Of a DNA stretch of 64,000 nucleotides, positions 8,109 to 18,308 are shown one piece after another. The DNA lies in the NCBI RefSeq assembly GCF_003347595.2, contig NZ_QCZK02000024.1:310001-374000 (forward strand), read 5' to 3'. A program made the translations under genes and the position numbers. How positions within the stretch are numbered: position 1 is the stretch's first letter; each line of letters opens with the position of its first letter. Source of the DNA: Botryobacter ruber. Lineage in GTDB: Bacteria > Bacteroidota > Bacteroidia > Cytophagales > Hymenobacteraceae. The notes beneath the pieces are model-generated. The model saw only the letters and a list, made by a program, of their open reading frames with translations. It was not told the DNA's origin and searched no databases.

Positions 8109-11100
8109 ATGAAGAAGTTTTTGCTTTTGTGCTTACTGTCTCCTCTGTGGCTGCACACTTCGGCACAATCACTTCAGGCAAGCAAACTAAAGGCAGCTAC
8201 GCCAACGCAGGAACCGCTGGAACTGGTTACTTCTGGTGCAGTTACCGCGCAGTTGAGTGCCGAAACACGAAGCAAAGCTACTATGGAGGATGTAGTGCAT
8301 CTTAACATCACCTATCCCGAGTACTGGCCTGATCGTATTTTCATTAAAATGAAAGACCTGCAGGGGGTGCAACTGGAGACGTATGAGTCGAAGGCGGCCC
8401 GGGTACAGATTGCAGCCAAAGGCAAGGTAAATGCCACCCTCCGCCGTTTCGAATCGAGTAGGGTAACAGAACTGCCGCGGTCGGCTAAATTAGCTTCGTT
8501 TAAAAACACCTACGAGGTGGTGGTAGACAAGCCGGAGCAGCTGAACCAACTGCTATCGGAACTCAACGCGATGCCCGAAGTAGCTTACGCCGAAAGAGTA
8601 CCCCTTTATTATACTTCTGCCGTCCCCAACGATCCGTTTTATGCCTCCGGGCAGCAGTACGCGATTAATAAAATAAACGCAACAGGCGCAGCGGGCATAC
8701 ACACAGGCACTGCCAAAACACTGCTTGCCATTGTAGACGACGCGGTGCTTATCTCCCACCCCGACCTGCAAAGCAACGTGGAGGCGAACAGGAGCTATGA
8801 TGTAGCTGATAAAGACAACGATCCGCGTCCGCCTGCAGCAGGCACAAACAAAGCTACTGCGTACGAATTCTCTCATGGCACACACTGTGCGGGCATTGCA
8901 GGAGCTGTCACCAACAACAGTGTGGGCGTATCTTCTGTGAGCAACAACAAAGTAAGCATTATCGGCATCAAGTGCACCAGCGACCAGACAGCTGACTCCA
9001 GGATGATTGAGCGAAGCGCTGAAGGCATGGTGCATGCCATCAACCAGGGCGCCCGCGTGATCAGCATGTCGTTTGGCGGGACCGGCACCAGCCAGACCAT
9101 CCAGAATATAATAAACGAAGCGACAGCCAACGGTGTGGTGTTTGTAGCAGCTGCAGGCAACGAAAACATCGAAACCAAACATTACCCTGCCGCCTACGAC
9201 AATGTGATAGCCGTAGCCAGCACCGACTCGAAAGACCTGAAAAGCAGCTTCTCTAACTTCGGCACCTGGATCGATGTTTCGGCTCCGGGCTCTGCCATAC
9301 TCAGTACCGTAGCCAATGGCGCAGCAGGCGAATATGTTTCGTACAATGGCACTTCCATGGCTACACCCATGGTAGCCGGCCTGGTAGCACTTATGCTTTC
9401 CGAGAACCCGAACTTAACACCGCAGGCTGTCACCCAGATTTTAAAAAGCACAGCCGATCCGGTAGATAACATTACAGGTCAGTCGGCAACGTATGCGGGC
9501 AAGCTGGGAACAGGGCGTATTAATGCTTATAAAGCAATTCAGGCCATACAGGCACTAACACCAGGAGTGGCCCCTTCGGCTATTACCAGTTTAAAGATAA
9601 ACCGCACCGGCAAAACAGATGTGGACCTGGCCTGGACGGCTCCGGCAATAAACACCACCGATCCGGCTGTGCTCTACGACATCCGGTATGCAACAGCACC
9701 TATTACGGCAGCCAACTTCGGCGCAGCCACCAGAACAGTAAAGAACATCACGCCGGGCACACCGGGCACTGCCCAGGCAGTAACGATCAGCGGACTGAAT
9801 CCCGGCACAACCTATTATTTTGCCATTGTGGCCAGGTCGCTTTATGGCGATGGGGCGCCTTTGTCTAACGTAGTAAACACCACCACGCTTGCAGCTCCCG
9901 ACATAGCGGTAAGCGCAGGCATTGTTTCCTCCTTTAACATCAACCGAAGCAACGGCACCACCGCCTCAGGCGCATTTACCGTAACAAACAGCGGCACGGA
10001 ACCGCTTACCTACAGCCTTAACCTGTACCCCAGGACAGGCACCAACATCCTGCATCATGACAGGCTGAATGGCAATGCTGACAACAAGTTTGGCTATGGC
10101 AGCGCCAGCTTTATGGTTGCTACCAGGTTCGTTGCCGGTATCAGAGGGTTTAACCTGTCGCATGTGCAGAATTATTTCTATAATACCTCCACCGTTAACA
10201 ATGCTGCCGTTGGCGTGCGCATCCTGAAAGGCGGCACCACGCCTGCCAATGCCACCCTGTTGGCAAGCCAGAGCTTTACCACCACCATACCGGCAGGCGG
10301 CGACCTGCTGACGTTTAAGCTACAGCAGGCGCACCAGCTACAGCCCGGCGAAGTGTTCTGGGTGGTCTTTGTAATTCCGGCGGGTTTAAGTTCGCCCCAG
10401 GGCATCGATACCGGCATGGGCGCCAGGCCCGGCACTTTCTTTCTCAGCAGCGATGGCGGCTCCAGCTATTCCGACGCCCAGCCTCTGGCTGGTTTCCTGA
10501 ACACAGCAGCTTTTAAAACACGCGCCGTAGATGCCAATTGGATGACCACGACACCAGCTACCGGCACCATACCTGCCGGACAGGCAAAAGAGGTAACCAT
10601 GCACGTGGACGCCGCAGGTGTTGTAAACGGCACTTACCAGGCCGATATCCTGTTCAGCAGCAATGCTCCGCTTACGCCTGTCGTGAGCAGACCTATCACC
10701 GTAAATGTAACCGGCGGACAGGGAACGATGGCCGTAGAGAATGCCGCGGTAACTTTTGGCACGCTCTTCACCGGCACCAGCAGCACGGCTAAAGTTGTGG
10801 TAAAAAATACAGGCGTAGCTTCTTTAAATGTAACCGCTGCCACGTTTAACGGAGGCGAGTTTCCGGCTGCAGACTTTGCCCTTGCACCAGCACTGCCGCT
10901 TACCATTCTGCCCGGTTCACAGCAGGAGCTCAGCGTTACCTTTACGCCTTCTAAAAAAGCAACCTTAGCCGGCACGCTCACGCTTGCCTCTGATGCCGCG
11001 TCAACACCGTCAGCTGACGTCAGCCTGTCAGCCACACTTATCAGTCCGCCGGTTGCTGTTGTTACGGCCACCGGTATGGATGTAGTGCTGAACAAAACGG

Positions 11101-12131
11101 TAGATACAGTGGCAACACGAACCATCACCATAGCGAATGCCGGTGAGGCCCCCTTAACGTATGCGGTACGCGTAAAACCTGATCCGGCCAGTACAATGGC
11201 GCATGATGCAGACCGAGATGCCGACAGCTTTATTGGTTTCGGTACTACCACCGTTCCCCTGCACCTGGCTGTTAAATTTAAGGTAACAACGCCCCGTTAC
11301 ACACTGGCCCAGGTACAAACCTACTTCAGAAGCATGGCTGCTGCACCACACGAGGCAACTTTAAAAATCTACAAAGGCGGAACCACGCCTGCTGAGGGCA
11401 CTTTACTGCTGCAGCAACAAGTAAAAGACGCGGCCTCTGCCAATGGCGGCGGGATGGTAACGGCACCTTTGCAGCAACTGCAGCAGTTTGTACAGGGTGA
11501 TACCGTATGGGTAGTGTTCGTACATACGGGCGTTACTTCGCCACAAGGCGTTAACGCGCTAACCCCACCCGACAGCACCAACTTCTACAGCTCCGATGGC
11601 AGCACCTGGTCTGCCTGGTCTGTAAATAGTTTTAAAATAAGAGCGTTAGGCACCCCAACCTGGTTAAGTGTTGCGGCATCTTCAGGTACCATAGCCCCTG
11701 CCGGAGAAGCCAGCGTGGATATTACAGTGAGCGCTACCGGCCTGGAAGCCGGAAACTATACCGGCAGCCTTGAAGTGGTCAGCAATGCGATGATACCACG
11801 CGAAGTAATACAGGTAAACCTACAGGTACAGAACAGCCCTGCCATCAACCCGACAGCGCTGCTGCGCGACAGGGAAGCGTTAGATGGCGTTTCTGTGTAT
11901 CCGAACCCGGCCTCCGGGAGGTTTATGCTGGAGTTTATGGTTCAGAAGGCGGAGGACCTGCAGATCAGGATGCTTTCGCTGTCGGGGCATGTGGTGTTTG
12001 AAGAAAACTACCGGAACTACAGCGGTTCTTTTAAGCAGCAGGTAGAGACGCACAGGTTTGCAGCCGGTGTTTATGTGCTCCAGGTGCTGCAGGGCGATAA
12101 GCTCTTTACCCGGAAGCTGATTATCCGGTAA
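8109..12131 (+). CDS. Secreted S8 subtilisin-like protease with T9SS sorting domain
   Basis: A 1340-residue secreted protease. Signal peptide 1-20 (MKKFLLLCLL...SAQS) is followed by a propeptide-like region to about 165. The S8 catalytic domain runs about 180-480, with Asp210 in AIVDD, His256 in SHGTHCAG, oxyanion Asn351 in AAGNEN and Ser416 in NGTSMATP. Next come a fibronectin type III-like domain (about 488-595), unit A (598-869), a choice-of-anchor-D-like Ig domain (872-978) and unit B (981-1241). The T9SS type A C-terminal domain (about 1261-1340) starts VSVYPNPASG and ends KLIIR. Units A and B are homologous to each other. Expected at the cell surface or released. Substrate unknown. Confidence 0.93.
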   Translation: MKKFLLLCLLSPLWLHTSAQSLQASKLKAATPTQEPLELVTSGAVTAQLSAETRSKATMEDVVHLNITYPEYWPDRIFIKMKDLQGVQLETYESKAARVQIAAKGKVNATLRRFESSRVTELPRSAKLASFKNTYEVVVDKPEQLNQLLSELNAMPEVAYAERVPLYYTSAVPNDPFYASGQQYAINKINATGAAGIHTGTAKTLLAIVDDAVLISHPDLQSNVEANRSYDVADKDNDPRPPAAGTNKATAYEFSHGTHCAGIAGAVTNNSVGVSSVSNNKVSIIGIKCTSDQTADSRMIERSAEGMVHAINQGARVISMSFGGTGTSQTIQNIINEATANGVVFVAAAGNENIETKHYPAAYDNVIAVASTDSKDLKSSFSNFGTWIDVSAPGSAILSTVANGAAGEYVSYNGTSMATPMVAGLVALMLSENPNLTPQAVTQILKSTADPVDNITGQSATYAGKLGTGRINAYKAIQAIQALTPGVAPSAITSLKINRTGKTDVDLAWTAPAINTTDPAVLYDIRYATAPITAANFGAATRTVKNITPGTPGTAQAVTISGLNPGTTYYFAIVARSLYGDGAPLSNVVNTTTLAAPDIAVSAGIVSSFNINRSNGTTASGAFTVTNSGTEPLTYSLNLYPRTGTNILHHDRLNGNADNKFGYGSASFMVATRFVAGIRGFNLSHVQNYFYNTSTVNNAAVGVRILKGGTTPANATLLASQSFTTTIPAGGDLLTFKLQQAHQLQPGEVFWVVFVIPAGLSSPQGIDTGMGARPGTFFLSSDGGSSYSDAQPLAGFLNTAAFKTRAVDANWMTTTPATGTIPAGQAKEVTMHVDAAGVVNGTYQADILFSSNAPLTPVVSRPITVNVTGGQGTMAVENAAVTFGTLFTGTSSTAKVVVKNTGVASLNVTAATFNGGEFPAADFALAPALPLTILPGSQQELSVTFTPSKKATLAGTLTLASDAASTPSADVSLSATLISPPVAVVTATGMDVVLNKTVDTVATRTITIANAGEAPLTYAVRVKPDPASTMAHDADRDADSFIGFGTTTVPLHLAVKFKVTTPRYTLAQVQTYFRSMAAAPHEATLKIYKGGTTPAEGTLLLQQQVKDAASANGGGMVTAPLQQLQQFVQGDTVWVVFVHTGVTSPQGVNALTPPDSTNFYSSDGSTWSAWSVNSFKIRALGTPTWLSVAASSGTIAPAGEASVDITVSATGLEAGNYTGSLEVVSNAMIPREVIQVNLQVQNSPAINPTALLRDREALDGVSVYPNPASGRFMLEFMVQKAEDLQIRMLSLSGHVVFEENYRNYSGSFKQQVETHRFAAGVYVLQVLQGDKLFTRKLIIR

Positions 12132-13020
12132 CCGTAAAACTTTATACTATTTTCAGCCTCTGTACTCCTGTGCAGGGGCTGATGTCGTTTTACACCTGCA
12201 GCAGTGGCTATGGTGGCAGCTGCAGCAAACCCGCTTCCCTGCAGCTTTTCCTCCAGTTCATGTTCAGCCCCGGCACCTCACAAAACAACTACCTGAAAAC
12301 TAGAAACATACACCTTAAAACCACCTAAACCTCCTGCTACTACTCATGGATAACATAAAAATAACATGCCGCTTGCATCCCTTTACCTTTTACTAAGTAC
12401 TGCTTACCAAAAAAACAAAAATAACATGAATCCTACAGCACAATTCATTTACAACATCGTAAAATAATACAACTCAGCATATAACATTATTCAAGAACAA
12501 AATAAATAACCTTACCGGCACCACGATCAGCGTGCACAACCACTCCACATCAGCATGGTGGAGCATGAGTTTGTTTGTCTGCTGCAACAGGAACAGTGTA
12601 TCACTATAGTTAAAAAACCATATATAACAACAAAATAATAGTTTGACAACAAACACCTCCAGAGCCTTTTAGGAGATAGATTAGTTCGACCAGGAACCTG
12701 AACAACACCGGCACCACAGAACCTATGGAAATAACATAGAATAACCTGCCTGCAGGAACAGCTGCTTAAGGAAAGTTATAGCCCCCCCGGATACTACACA
12801 AACGCAGCACCCTGTCAGCAATATGCCAGTATATCCTTTTTTTCAGATACTGCCCTAGTACCAAAGCGCCCTTCACGCTCCGTTGCTTCTCACCAACTGA
12901 AGCTGCACTTATCCTTTAAGTATGACGACAAAGAAGCCGGTATGCTGGCTCTTGCAGGTCGGTTTACCACTGCAGCTTTCTTCGTCGGTCTAAAGCCACT
13001 ATCAAACACTACCGAAGACT
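12132..13020. other. Long non-coding gap between two T9SS substrate genes
   Basis: An 889-bp stretch that becomes AT-rich from about 12300. Only one R1 repeat (12194-12229) is recognisable. The short open frames inside it lack convincing starts or protein character. No tRNA-like fold, clear terminator or exact TAnnTTTG promoter was found by eye. Confidence 0.6.
12194..12229. repeat. R1 repeat, plus orientation
   Basis: GCAGTGGCTATGGTGGCAGC followed by TGCAGCAAA, directly downstream of the S8 protease gene. Confidence 0.7.
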
Positions 13021-16000
13021 ATGTACAAACTTTTTATCTGCATTATAGTTGCCCTCTTACCTGTCCTGCAGGCAGCAGCGCAAACGCCCATCATTTCATT
13101 TGGAGAAGTGTGGTATTTTCTGGATGATGGTTCAAACCAGGGCACAGCCTGGGTTGCTCCTGACTTTACTATGAGTAATAACTGGAAAAGCGGCCCTGGC
13201 AAGTTCGGATACGGCATCACTGGCACTTTTACTCCTGTAAACTATGGCCCCAATGAAAAAAAGAAATTCATTACCACCTACTTCCGAAAAACCATCACTA
13301 TTACTAATCCAGGTGCCTTTGACTTCTTTACCTTCAATGTGTTAAGAGACGATGGCGTGGTGGTTTATATTAACGGCACCGAGGCTTTTCGTAATAATAT
13401 GCCGACAGGCACCATTACCTACACCACGCTGGCCACAGAAGCAAAAGACAACGGAACCGTTCCCCAAACCTTTACCATCGATAAATCAGCTTTTGCAAAT
13501 AGTGCTGACGGAAAACATGTTATTGCCGTGGAAGTGCACCAGCAAAGGGCAAACAGCCCGGACCTGGCGTTCGACCTGGAGCTAATTGGCAACACCAATC
13601 CGCCACCGCCAGCCGACGAGGCTCCCACCGTACAGAGCATCAGCTATCAGTCACCGGCCACCTCGCTCACCAATGCCACCGCCGTTACCTTCAGAGTGAC
13701 TTTTTCGGAAGCGGTAACAGGCGTGGACGCAGCCGACTTTTCCGTTAGCGGCACTGCTGGCGGCACGCTGGCTCCTGACGCCGTTGCCCCTGCAGGCAGC
13801 AATGGCTCCACCTACGATGTTACCGTCAGTGGCATTAACAGTTCGGGCACAGTGCGCCTGGACCTGAAGGCTACGGGTACTAACATTCAGGATATTGCGG
13901 GCAACGCTATTGCAGGAGGCTTTACTACCGGCCAGACCTACACCATCGATCAGGCTGCGCCAACAGCGACCGGCATTATCCGCCAGTCGCCCACTTCCCC
14001 AACCACCAGCGCTACTTCCGTCACCTTCAGAGTAGCCTTTTCCGAAAAAGTAACGGGAGTAGACAAAAACGACTTCAGCGTTAGTACTACTGGTGAGTTA
14101 TCCGCAACCCTTGGCAACAACGCTGTAGCAGCTGTTGGCACCGATGGCACCACCTACGATGTCACCGTATCTGTCAACGGCGGTGGCATACTCCGCCTGG
14201 ACCTGAACGCTACGAACACCGGCATTGCAGACGCAGCGGGCAACGCGATAGCAGGAGGCTTTACTACCGGCCAGACCTATACCATCGAACATGCGTCGTC
14301 TGCTATACTTGAGGTAAAAAGCATCACCCGCTATTCGCCGCTCGAAGAAACCACCTTCTCGTCCAGCGTTACCTACCTGGTCACGTTCTCGGAACCGGTA
14401 ACCGGCGTCGACAGAAGGGATTTTACCATCGCCTACCTTAGTGGCTCGGCAAGTGGTTCGATTGGTGGCAACGGAGTGGTAGCAACAAGCACAAAAGATG
14501 CCTATTACGTTACCATCAGCTCCATCAGCAAGAGTTGCACGCTGCGGCTTTTGCTCAATAACAGCGGCACCGGCATCACCAGCTTAACCACCGGCAAAGC
14601 TATTAGCGGCGGCTTCACCGGCGGCGAAACCTACACGATCGAAACACCCTCAACAGCGCCGCCTGCGGTAGTGAGCATCAACCGCCAGGATCCTTCTACC
14701 GGCTACACCTATGGCACTACCCTCACCTACCGGGTTACTTTTACGGAAGCTGTAACCGGCGTCGACGCAGCCGACTTCACGGCTACACCATTGAGCGGCA
14801 ACGTAAGCGGCATTTTGGCCGGGGCCATACAGCCTGTCAGTTCCTCCGTGTATGATGTAACCGTAAGCTCCGTTAGCGGCGATGGCATGCTGCGCCTGGA
14901 CCTGAAGGATAGCGGCACCGAAATTTACGATACAGGCGGCAGCATACTTTCCGGCGGCTACACCGGCGGCCAGGCCTACTCGGTGCTGCAGTCGGCTGCC
15001 GGCACTGGCGTTATTTACTCAGAAGACATGGAAGGCACTGCTCCCTTCTCCTCGGCGCATAGCCTGGAGGTTGGCGACTGGCCTCATGCCATGCAGTTCG
15101 TCACCAGCCCTGTCTTCCGGGATGCGAAGGCTGTCAGGCAGGAGATACGAGATACGGACCCGCTGGTGAAGGATGGGTACCGTTCAGAAGTAACCATTAT
15201 CAAAGGAGAAAACCTTCCAGGCATTGACATGTGGTATTCCTTTGCCGCCTATTTCCCTTCTGATGGTTTCGCCTTCGATTCGGAGCGGGACATGATCAAC
15301 CAGTGGTACCAGGACGGCAGCCCGGCTACCTCGCTGCGCATTCAGAACGACCGGTTTCTGCTGGAGGCCGGCAACGAATCGGGCAAATTCGACAACCGCG
15401 CTACAACGGATTTAGGCGAAGTAACGAAGGATGTGTGGCACACCTTTGTTTTCCACTTCATCCACTCCTACGGCCCCGATGGCCTGATAGAAGTATGGCA
15501 TAACGGCACGCATATACTTACCCGAAACGGCGGCAACATGTACAACAATGGCATCCTGCCCAAATGGAAAATAGGCATTTACAAATCGGCCTTTAAGTAC
15601 GGCACATCGCTGATACACCACCGGGTGCTCTACTACGACAACATCCGGGTTGGCAACAAGGACTCCAAATTTGATTATATGTACCCTTCAGTACCACTCG
15701 GCGGAATTTCAGCGTCACAAACAGCAACAACTGAGGGAAGCAGCACTTCCATGGCACGCATAAGCACATCCAACACCTTAGCGTCTTCTATAACACTTTA
15801 CCCGACCATCGTTAAAAGAGGCGCAAGTATTATCATAGAGGCAGCTACAGATGAGGACCTTAAAGCAGTGGTAACAGATGTAAGCGGGCGGGAGGTGCTG
15901 AAAAAAGAGTTTACCGGCACCGCTAACCTGGAAACTCACGAGTTGCCTTCGGGTGTCTACTTTACCAGGATCTGGACAACCTTGCACAAACTGCCGGTTA

Positions 16001-16029
16001 CTGATCTGAAATTTATTGTTTTGGATTAA
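13021..16029 (+). CDS. Secreted polysaccharide-lyase-like protein with Ig-type repeats and T9SS domain
   Basis: A 1002-residue exported protein. Signal peptide 1-21 (ends QAAAQ). An N-terminal beta-sandwich module (about 25-192) carries a DDGVVVYINGTE motif. Four tandem Ig-like repeats follow at about 203-310, 316-424, 433-542 and 550-656, each with a VTF(S/T)E.VTGVD..DF motif. Residues about 664-890 resemble the heparin-lyase-I-like polysaccharide lyase family (beta-jelly roll), with EDMEG, RSEV, MWYSFAAYFP, INQWYQDG and LYYDNIRVG. A T9SS sorting domain (about 923-1002) starts SITLYPTIVKRG. It probably cleaves or binds an acidic polysaccharide outside the cell; the substrate is not predictable. 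An 889-bp gap precedes it. Confidence 0.85.
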   Translation: MYKLFICIIVALLPVLQAAAQTPIISFGEVWYFLDDGSNQGTAWVAPDFTMSNNWKSGPGKFGYGITGTFTPVNYGPNEKKKFITTYFRKTITITNPGAFDFFTFNVLRDDGVVVYINGTEAFRNNMPTGTITYTTLATEAKDNGTVPQTFTIDKSAFANSADGKHVIAVEVHQQRANSPDLAFDLELIGNTNPPPPADEAPTVQSISYQSPATSLTNATAVTFRVTFSEAVTGVDAADFSVSGTAGGTLAPDAVAPAGSNGSTYDVTVSGINSSGTVRLDLKATGTNIQDIAGNAIAGGFTTGQTYTIDQAAPTATGIIRQSPTSPTTSATSVTFRVAFSEKVTGVDKNDFSVSTTGELSATLGNNAVAAVGTDGTTYDVTVSVNGGGILRLDLNATNTGIADAAGNAIAGGFTTGQTYTIEHASSAILEVKSITRYSPLEETTFSSSVTYLVTFSEPVTGVDRRDFTIAYLSGSASGSIGGNGVVATSTKDAYYVTISSISKSCTLRLLLNNSGTGITSLTTGKAISGGFTGGETYTIETPSTAPPAVVSINRQDPSTGYTYGTTLTYRVTFTEAVTGVDAADFTATPLSGNVSGILAGAIQPVSSSVYDVTVSSVSGDGMLRLDLKDSGTEIYDTGGSILSGGYTGGQAYSVLQSAAGTGVIYSEDMEGTAPFSSAHSLEVGDWPHAMQFVTSPVFRDAKAVRQEIRDTDPLVKDGYRSEVTIIKGENLPGIDMWYSFAAYFPSDGFAFDSERDMINQWYQDGSPATSLRIQNDRFLLEAGNESGKFDNRATTDLGEVTKDVWHTFVFHFIHSYGPDGLIEVWHNGTHILTRNGGNMYNNGILPKWKIGIYKSAFKYGTSLIHHRVLYYDNIRVGNKDSKFDYMYPSVPLGGISASQTATTEGSSTSMARISTSNTLASSITLYPTIVKRGASIIIEAATDEDLKAVVTDVSGREVLKKEFTGTANLETHELPSGVYFTRIWTTLHKLPVTDLKFIVLD

Positions 16030-16032
16030 GAC

Positions 16033-16068
16033 AGGTGCAGCGGCTATGGTGGCAGGCGCAGCAGAATT
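16033..16068. repeat. R1 repeat, plus orientation
   Basis: GCAGCGGCTATGGTGGCAGG then CGCAGCAGAATT, 3 bp after the stop codon of the lyase-like gene. Confidence 0.7.
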
Positions 16069-16232
16069 TATAGCCATGCTAACTCAACACCAGGATGTGC
16101 CGGCGTAACAGGATTGCCGGCACATCCTCTTTTTGCGTTGCGCTAGCCTGCCGTACAACCTGCACCGCCTGCTTAATTTTAGATTATGCTTTTTATTTGC
16201 TTATTTAAGGGGTTTTAAAACAACGCTACTAC

Positions 16233-18200
16233 ATGAAGCTGTTTCGCCCCCTGCTAAGCCTGATTTTCTTTTTCCTGCTCTCCTGGCAAGCGCTTGCGCA
16301 AACCGAGACGAGCAAAAGTGCTATTGAAGAGTTCAGGCTGCAGGCGATAAACGACACCGCTTTTATTCTGCATACCACCAAAAAGACGGGCAATTTTGTA
16401 AAGTACAATGGCGTGCTCCCGCTCCGGATAAACGGAGAACTGGAGGAAATTAACTTTACGTTGGGCAGGGCCCGGTTTTCGATCGTGGAGCCGGTAAAGT
16501 TGTTGCAGCTAACAGCTAACCTGGATACCCACACCATTGCCCGCCTGTACCAGCCGAATGCCAAAGCCAGGCATGGCATCCGGGAATTCCCGATGTGGCT
16601 TTCGCTGCTGCCGCCCCTGCTGGCTATTGTGCTGGCGCTGCTCTTCCGGGAGGTGCTGCTGGCGCTGTTTGCGGGTATCTGGGTGGGAGGATTTGTTATT
16701 TACGGCCTCTCCTTTACCTCTCTCTTTACAGGCCTGCTTGCTGTTGCCGATACTTACCTGGTGGGCGCTTTGTCCGATGTCGACCATGTGTCGGTTATTA
16801 TTTTCTCGATGCTGATTGGCGGCATGGTGGCTATAATTTCCAGGAACGGCGGCATGGCGGGTGTTGTGAACCTGCTCTCCAGGTATGCCCGCTCCGCCAA
16901 AAGCTCCCAGTTTGTAACGTGGCTGTTAGGCATCGCCATCTTCTTCGACGACTATGCCAACACCCTGATTGTGGGCAACACCATGCGCCCCGTAACCGAC
17001 AGGCACTACATTTCGCGCGAAAAACTGGCGTATATCGTTGACAGTACCGCTGCCCCGGTGGCGGCCATTGCCTTTGTTACCACCTGGGTGGGCGCCGAAC
17101 TGGGATACATCAAAGATGCCGCCTCAACACTGGGCATAGCCGAAGGTGCTTATTCGCTGTTCTTCAATTCGCTGCAGTACGCCTACTACCCTGTCCTGAC
17201 GCTGGTGTTTATGCTGCTGCTGATCCTGATGAACCGTGATTTTGGCCTGATGCACACCGCCGAAACACGTGCCCGCACGACCGGAGCCGTAAGCGCTGTC
17301 ACCAAAAAACAGGAAGGAACGCAGCAGGAACTGGCAGCATTTTCAGCCATCGACCCGGACAGGACCAGGGCTGTGAATGCCTTGCTCCCGGTGCTGGTCG
17401 TGATCCTGGGCACAGTTGCGGGGCTGGTTTATACCGGCTACGATGCCGCCACCTGGGCCAGCCCGGATATGGGCTTCTTCCGGAAACTCTCTATCACCAT
17501 CGGTAACTCCAACTCTTACACGGCGCTTATCTGGGCCTCGCTGGCGGGGGTGCTGGTGGCCGTGGTGCTAACTATCAGCCAGCGCATTATGAGCGTGTAC
17601 GACACCATGGAATCGCTTGTAACGGGCTTTAAAACCATGCTGCCTGCCATCCTGATCCTGGTGCTGGCCTGGTCGCTGGCAACGGTGACGAAGGAGCTGT
17701 ACACGGCAGAATATCTGACCTCACTCTTCTCGGGCAACGTATCGCCACATTTCATGCCGGAGATCACGTTCTTCCTGGCAGCTGTAATTGCCTTCTCGAC
17801 GGGCTCCAGCTGGGGCACCATGGCTATTTTGTACCCGCTCATGCTTCCGGCCGCCTGGTATGTGTGCCAGTCGGAAGGGATGCCGCTGGATGAAACGATG
17901 CCGATTATCTACAACGTGATTTCGGTGGTGCTGGCAGGCTCGGTTTTCGGCGACCACTGCTCCCCCATCTCCGACACTACCATCCTCAGCTCCCTGGCCT
18001 CGGGCTGCAACCACATCGACCACGTGAAAACGCAGCTTCCGTATGCCATTACGGTAGCGCTGGTCGCTAATGTCGCCTGTACCAACCTCTCGAGCTGGGG
18101 TGTGCACTGGTTTTTGGTGTACCTGCTGGGGGCAGCGCTGCTATGGCTGATCGTGCGGCTGGTTGGCAGGCCTGTGGCAACCAAAGCAACGGTAGGCTGA
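16233..18200 (+). CDS. NhaC-family Na+/H+ antiporter with extracytoplasmic N-terminal domain
   Basis: A 655-residue membrane protein. Residues 1-22 form a signal peptide (ends ALAQ). About 22-122 is a soluble region expected in the periplasm. The rest is a multi-helix transporter starting at MWLSLLPPLLAIVLALLF, with NhaC family motifs such as FFDDYANTLIVGNTMRP, DSTAAPVA, TGSSWGT and FGDHCSPISDTT. NhaC proteins exchange Na+ for H+ or act on organic substrates. The extra N-terminal region is unusual compared with classical NhaC and might sense or bind something. The gene stands alone and is convergent with the GNAT gene downstream, with an inverted R1 pair between them. Confidence 0.88.
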   Translation: MKLFRPLLSLIFFFLLSWQALAQTETSKSAIEEFRLQAINDTAFILHTTKKTGNFVKYNGVLPLRINGELEEINFTLGRARFSIVEPVKLLQLTANLDTHTIARLYQPNAKARHGIREFPMWLSLLPPLLAIVLALLFREVLLALFAGIWVGGFVIYGLSFTSLFTGLLAVADTYLVGALSDVDHVSVIIFSMLIGGMVAIISRNGGMAGVVNLLSRYARSAKSSQFVTWLLGIAIFFDDYANTLIVGNTMRPVTDRHYISREKLAYIVDSTAAPVAAIAFVTTWVGAELGYIKDAASTLGIAEGAYSLFFNSLQYAYYPVLTLVFMLLLILMNRDFGLMHTAETRARTTGAVSAVTKKQEGTQQELAAFSAIDPDRTRAVNALLPVLVVILGTVAGLVYTGYDAATWASPDMGFFRKLSITIGNSNSYTALIWASLAGVLVAVVLTISQRIMSVYDTMESLVTGFKTMLPAILILVLAWSLATVTKELYTAEYLTSLFSGNVSPHFMPEITFFLAAVIAFSTGSSWGTMAILYPLMLPAAWYVCQSEGMPLDETMPIIYNVISVVLAGSVFGDHCSPISDTTILSSLASGCNHIDHVKTQLPYAITVALVANVACTNLSSWGVHWFLVYLLGAALLWLIVRLVGRPVATKATVG

Positions 18201-18220
18201 AGTTGAGGCCTGAAAGCCGG

Positions 18221-18308
18221 CAGCAGTGGCTGTGGTGACAGCAGCAGAAAACTTTTTTAACGTCTGAAAACCGTACTGCTCCTGCCACCATAGCCGCTAC
18301 AGCTGCAG
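18221..18308. repeat. Inverted pair of R1 repeats between convergent genes
   Basis: Left arm 18221-18248 contains CAGCAGTGGCTGTGGTGACA. Right arm 18275-18308 contains GCTCCTGCCACCATAGCCGC and overlaps the last codons of the minus-strand GNAT gene. The arms can pair imperfectly around an A/T-rich loop of about 26 bp. It could act as a transcript end for both genes. Confidence 0.65.

Noticed and set aside
12300..13020. Hidden gene or RNA in the AT-rich gap before the lyase gene
   Set aside because: Open frames are short and AT-driven on both strands, and I could find no stable fold or promoter by eye.
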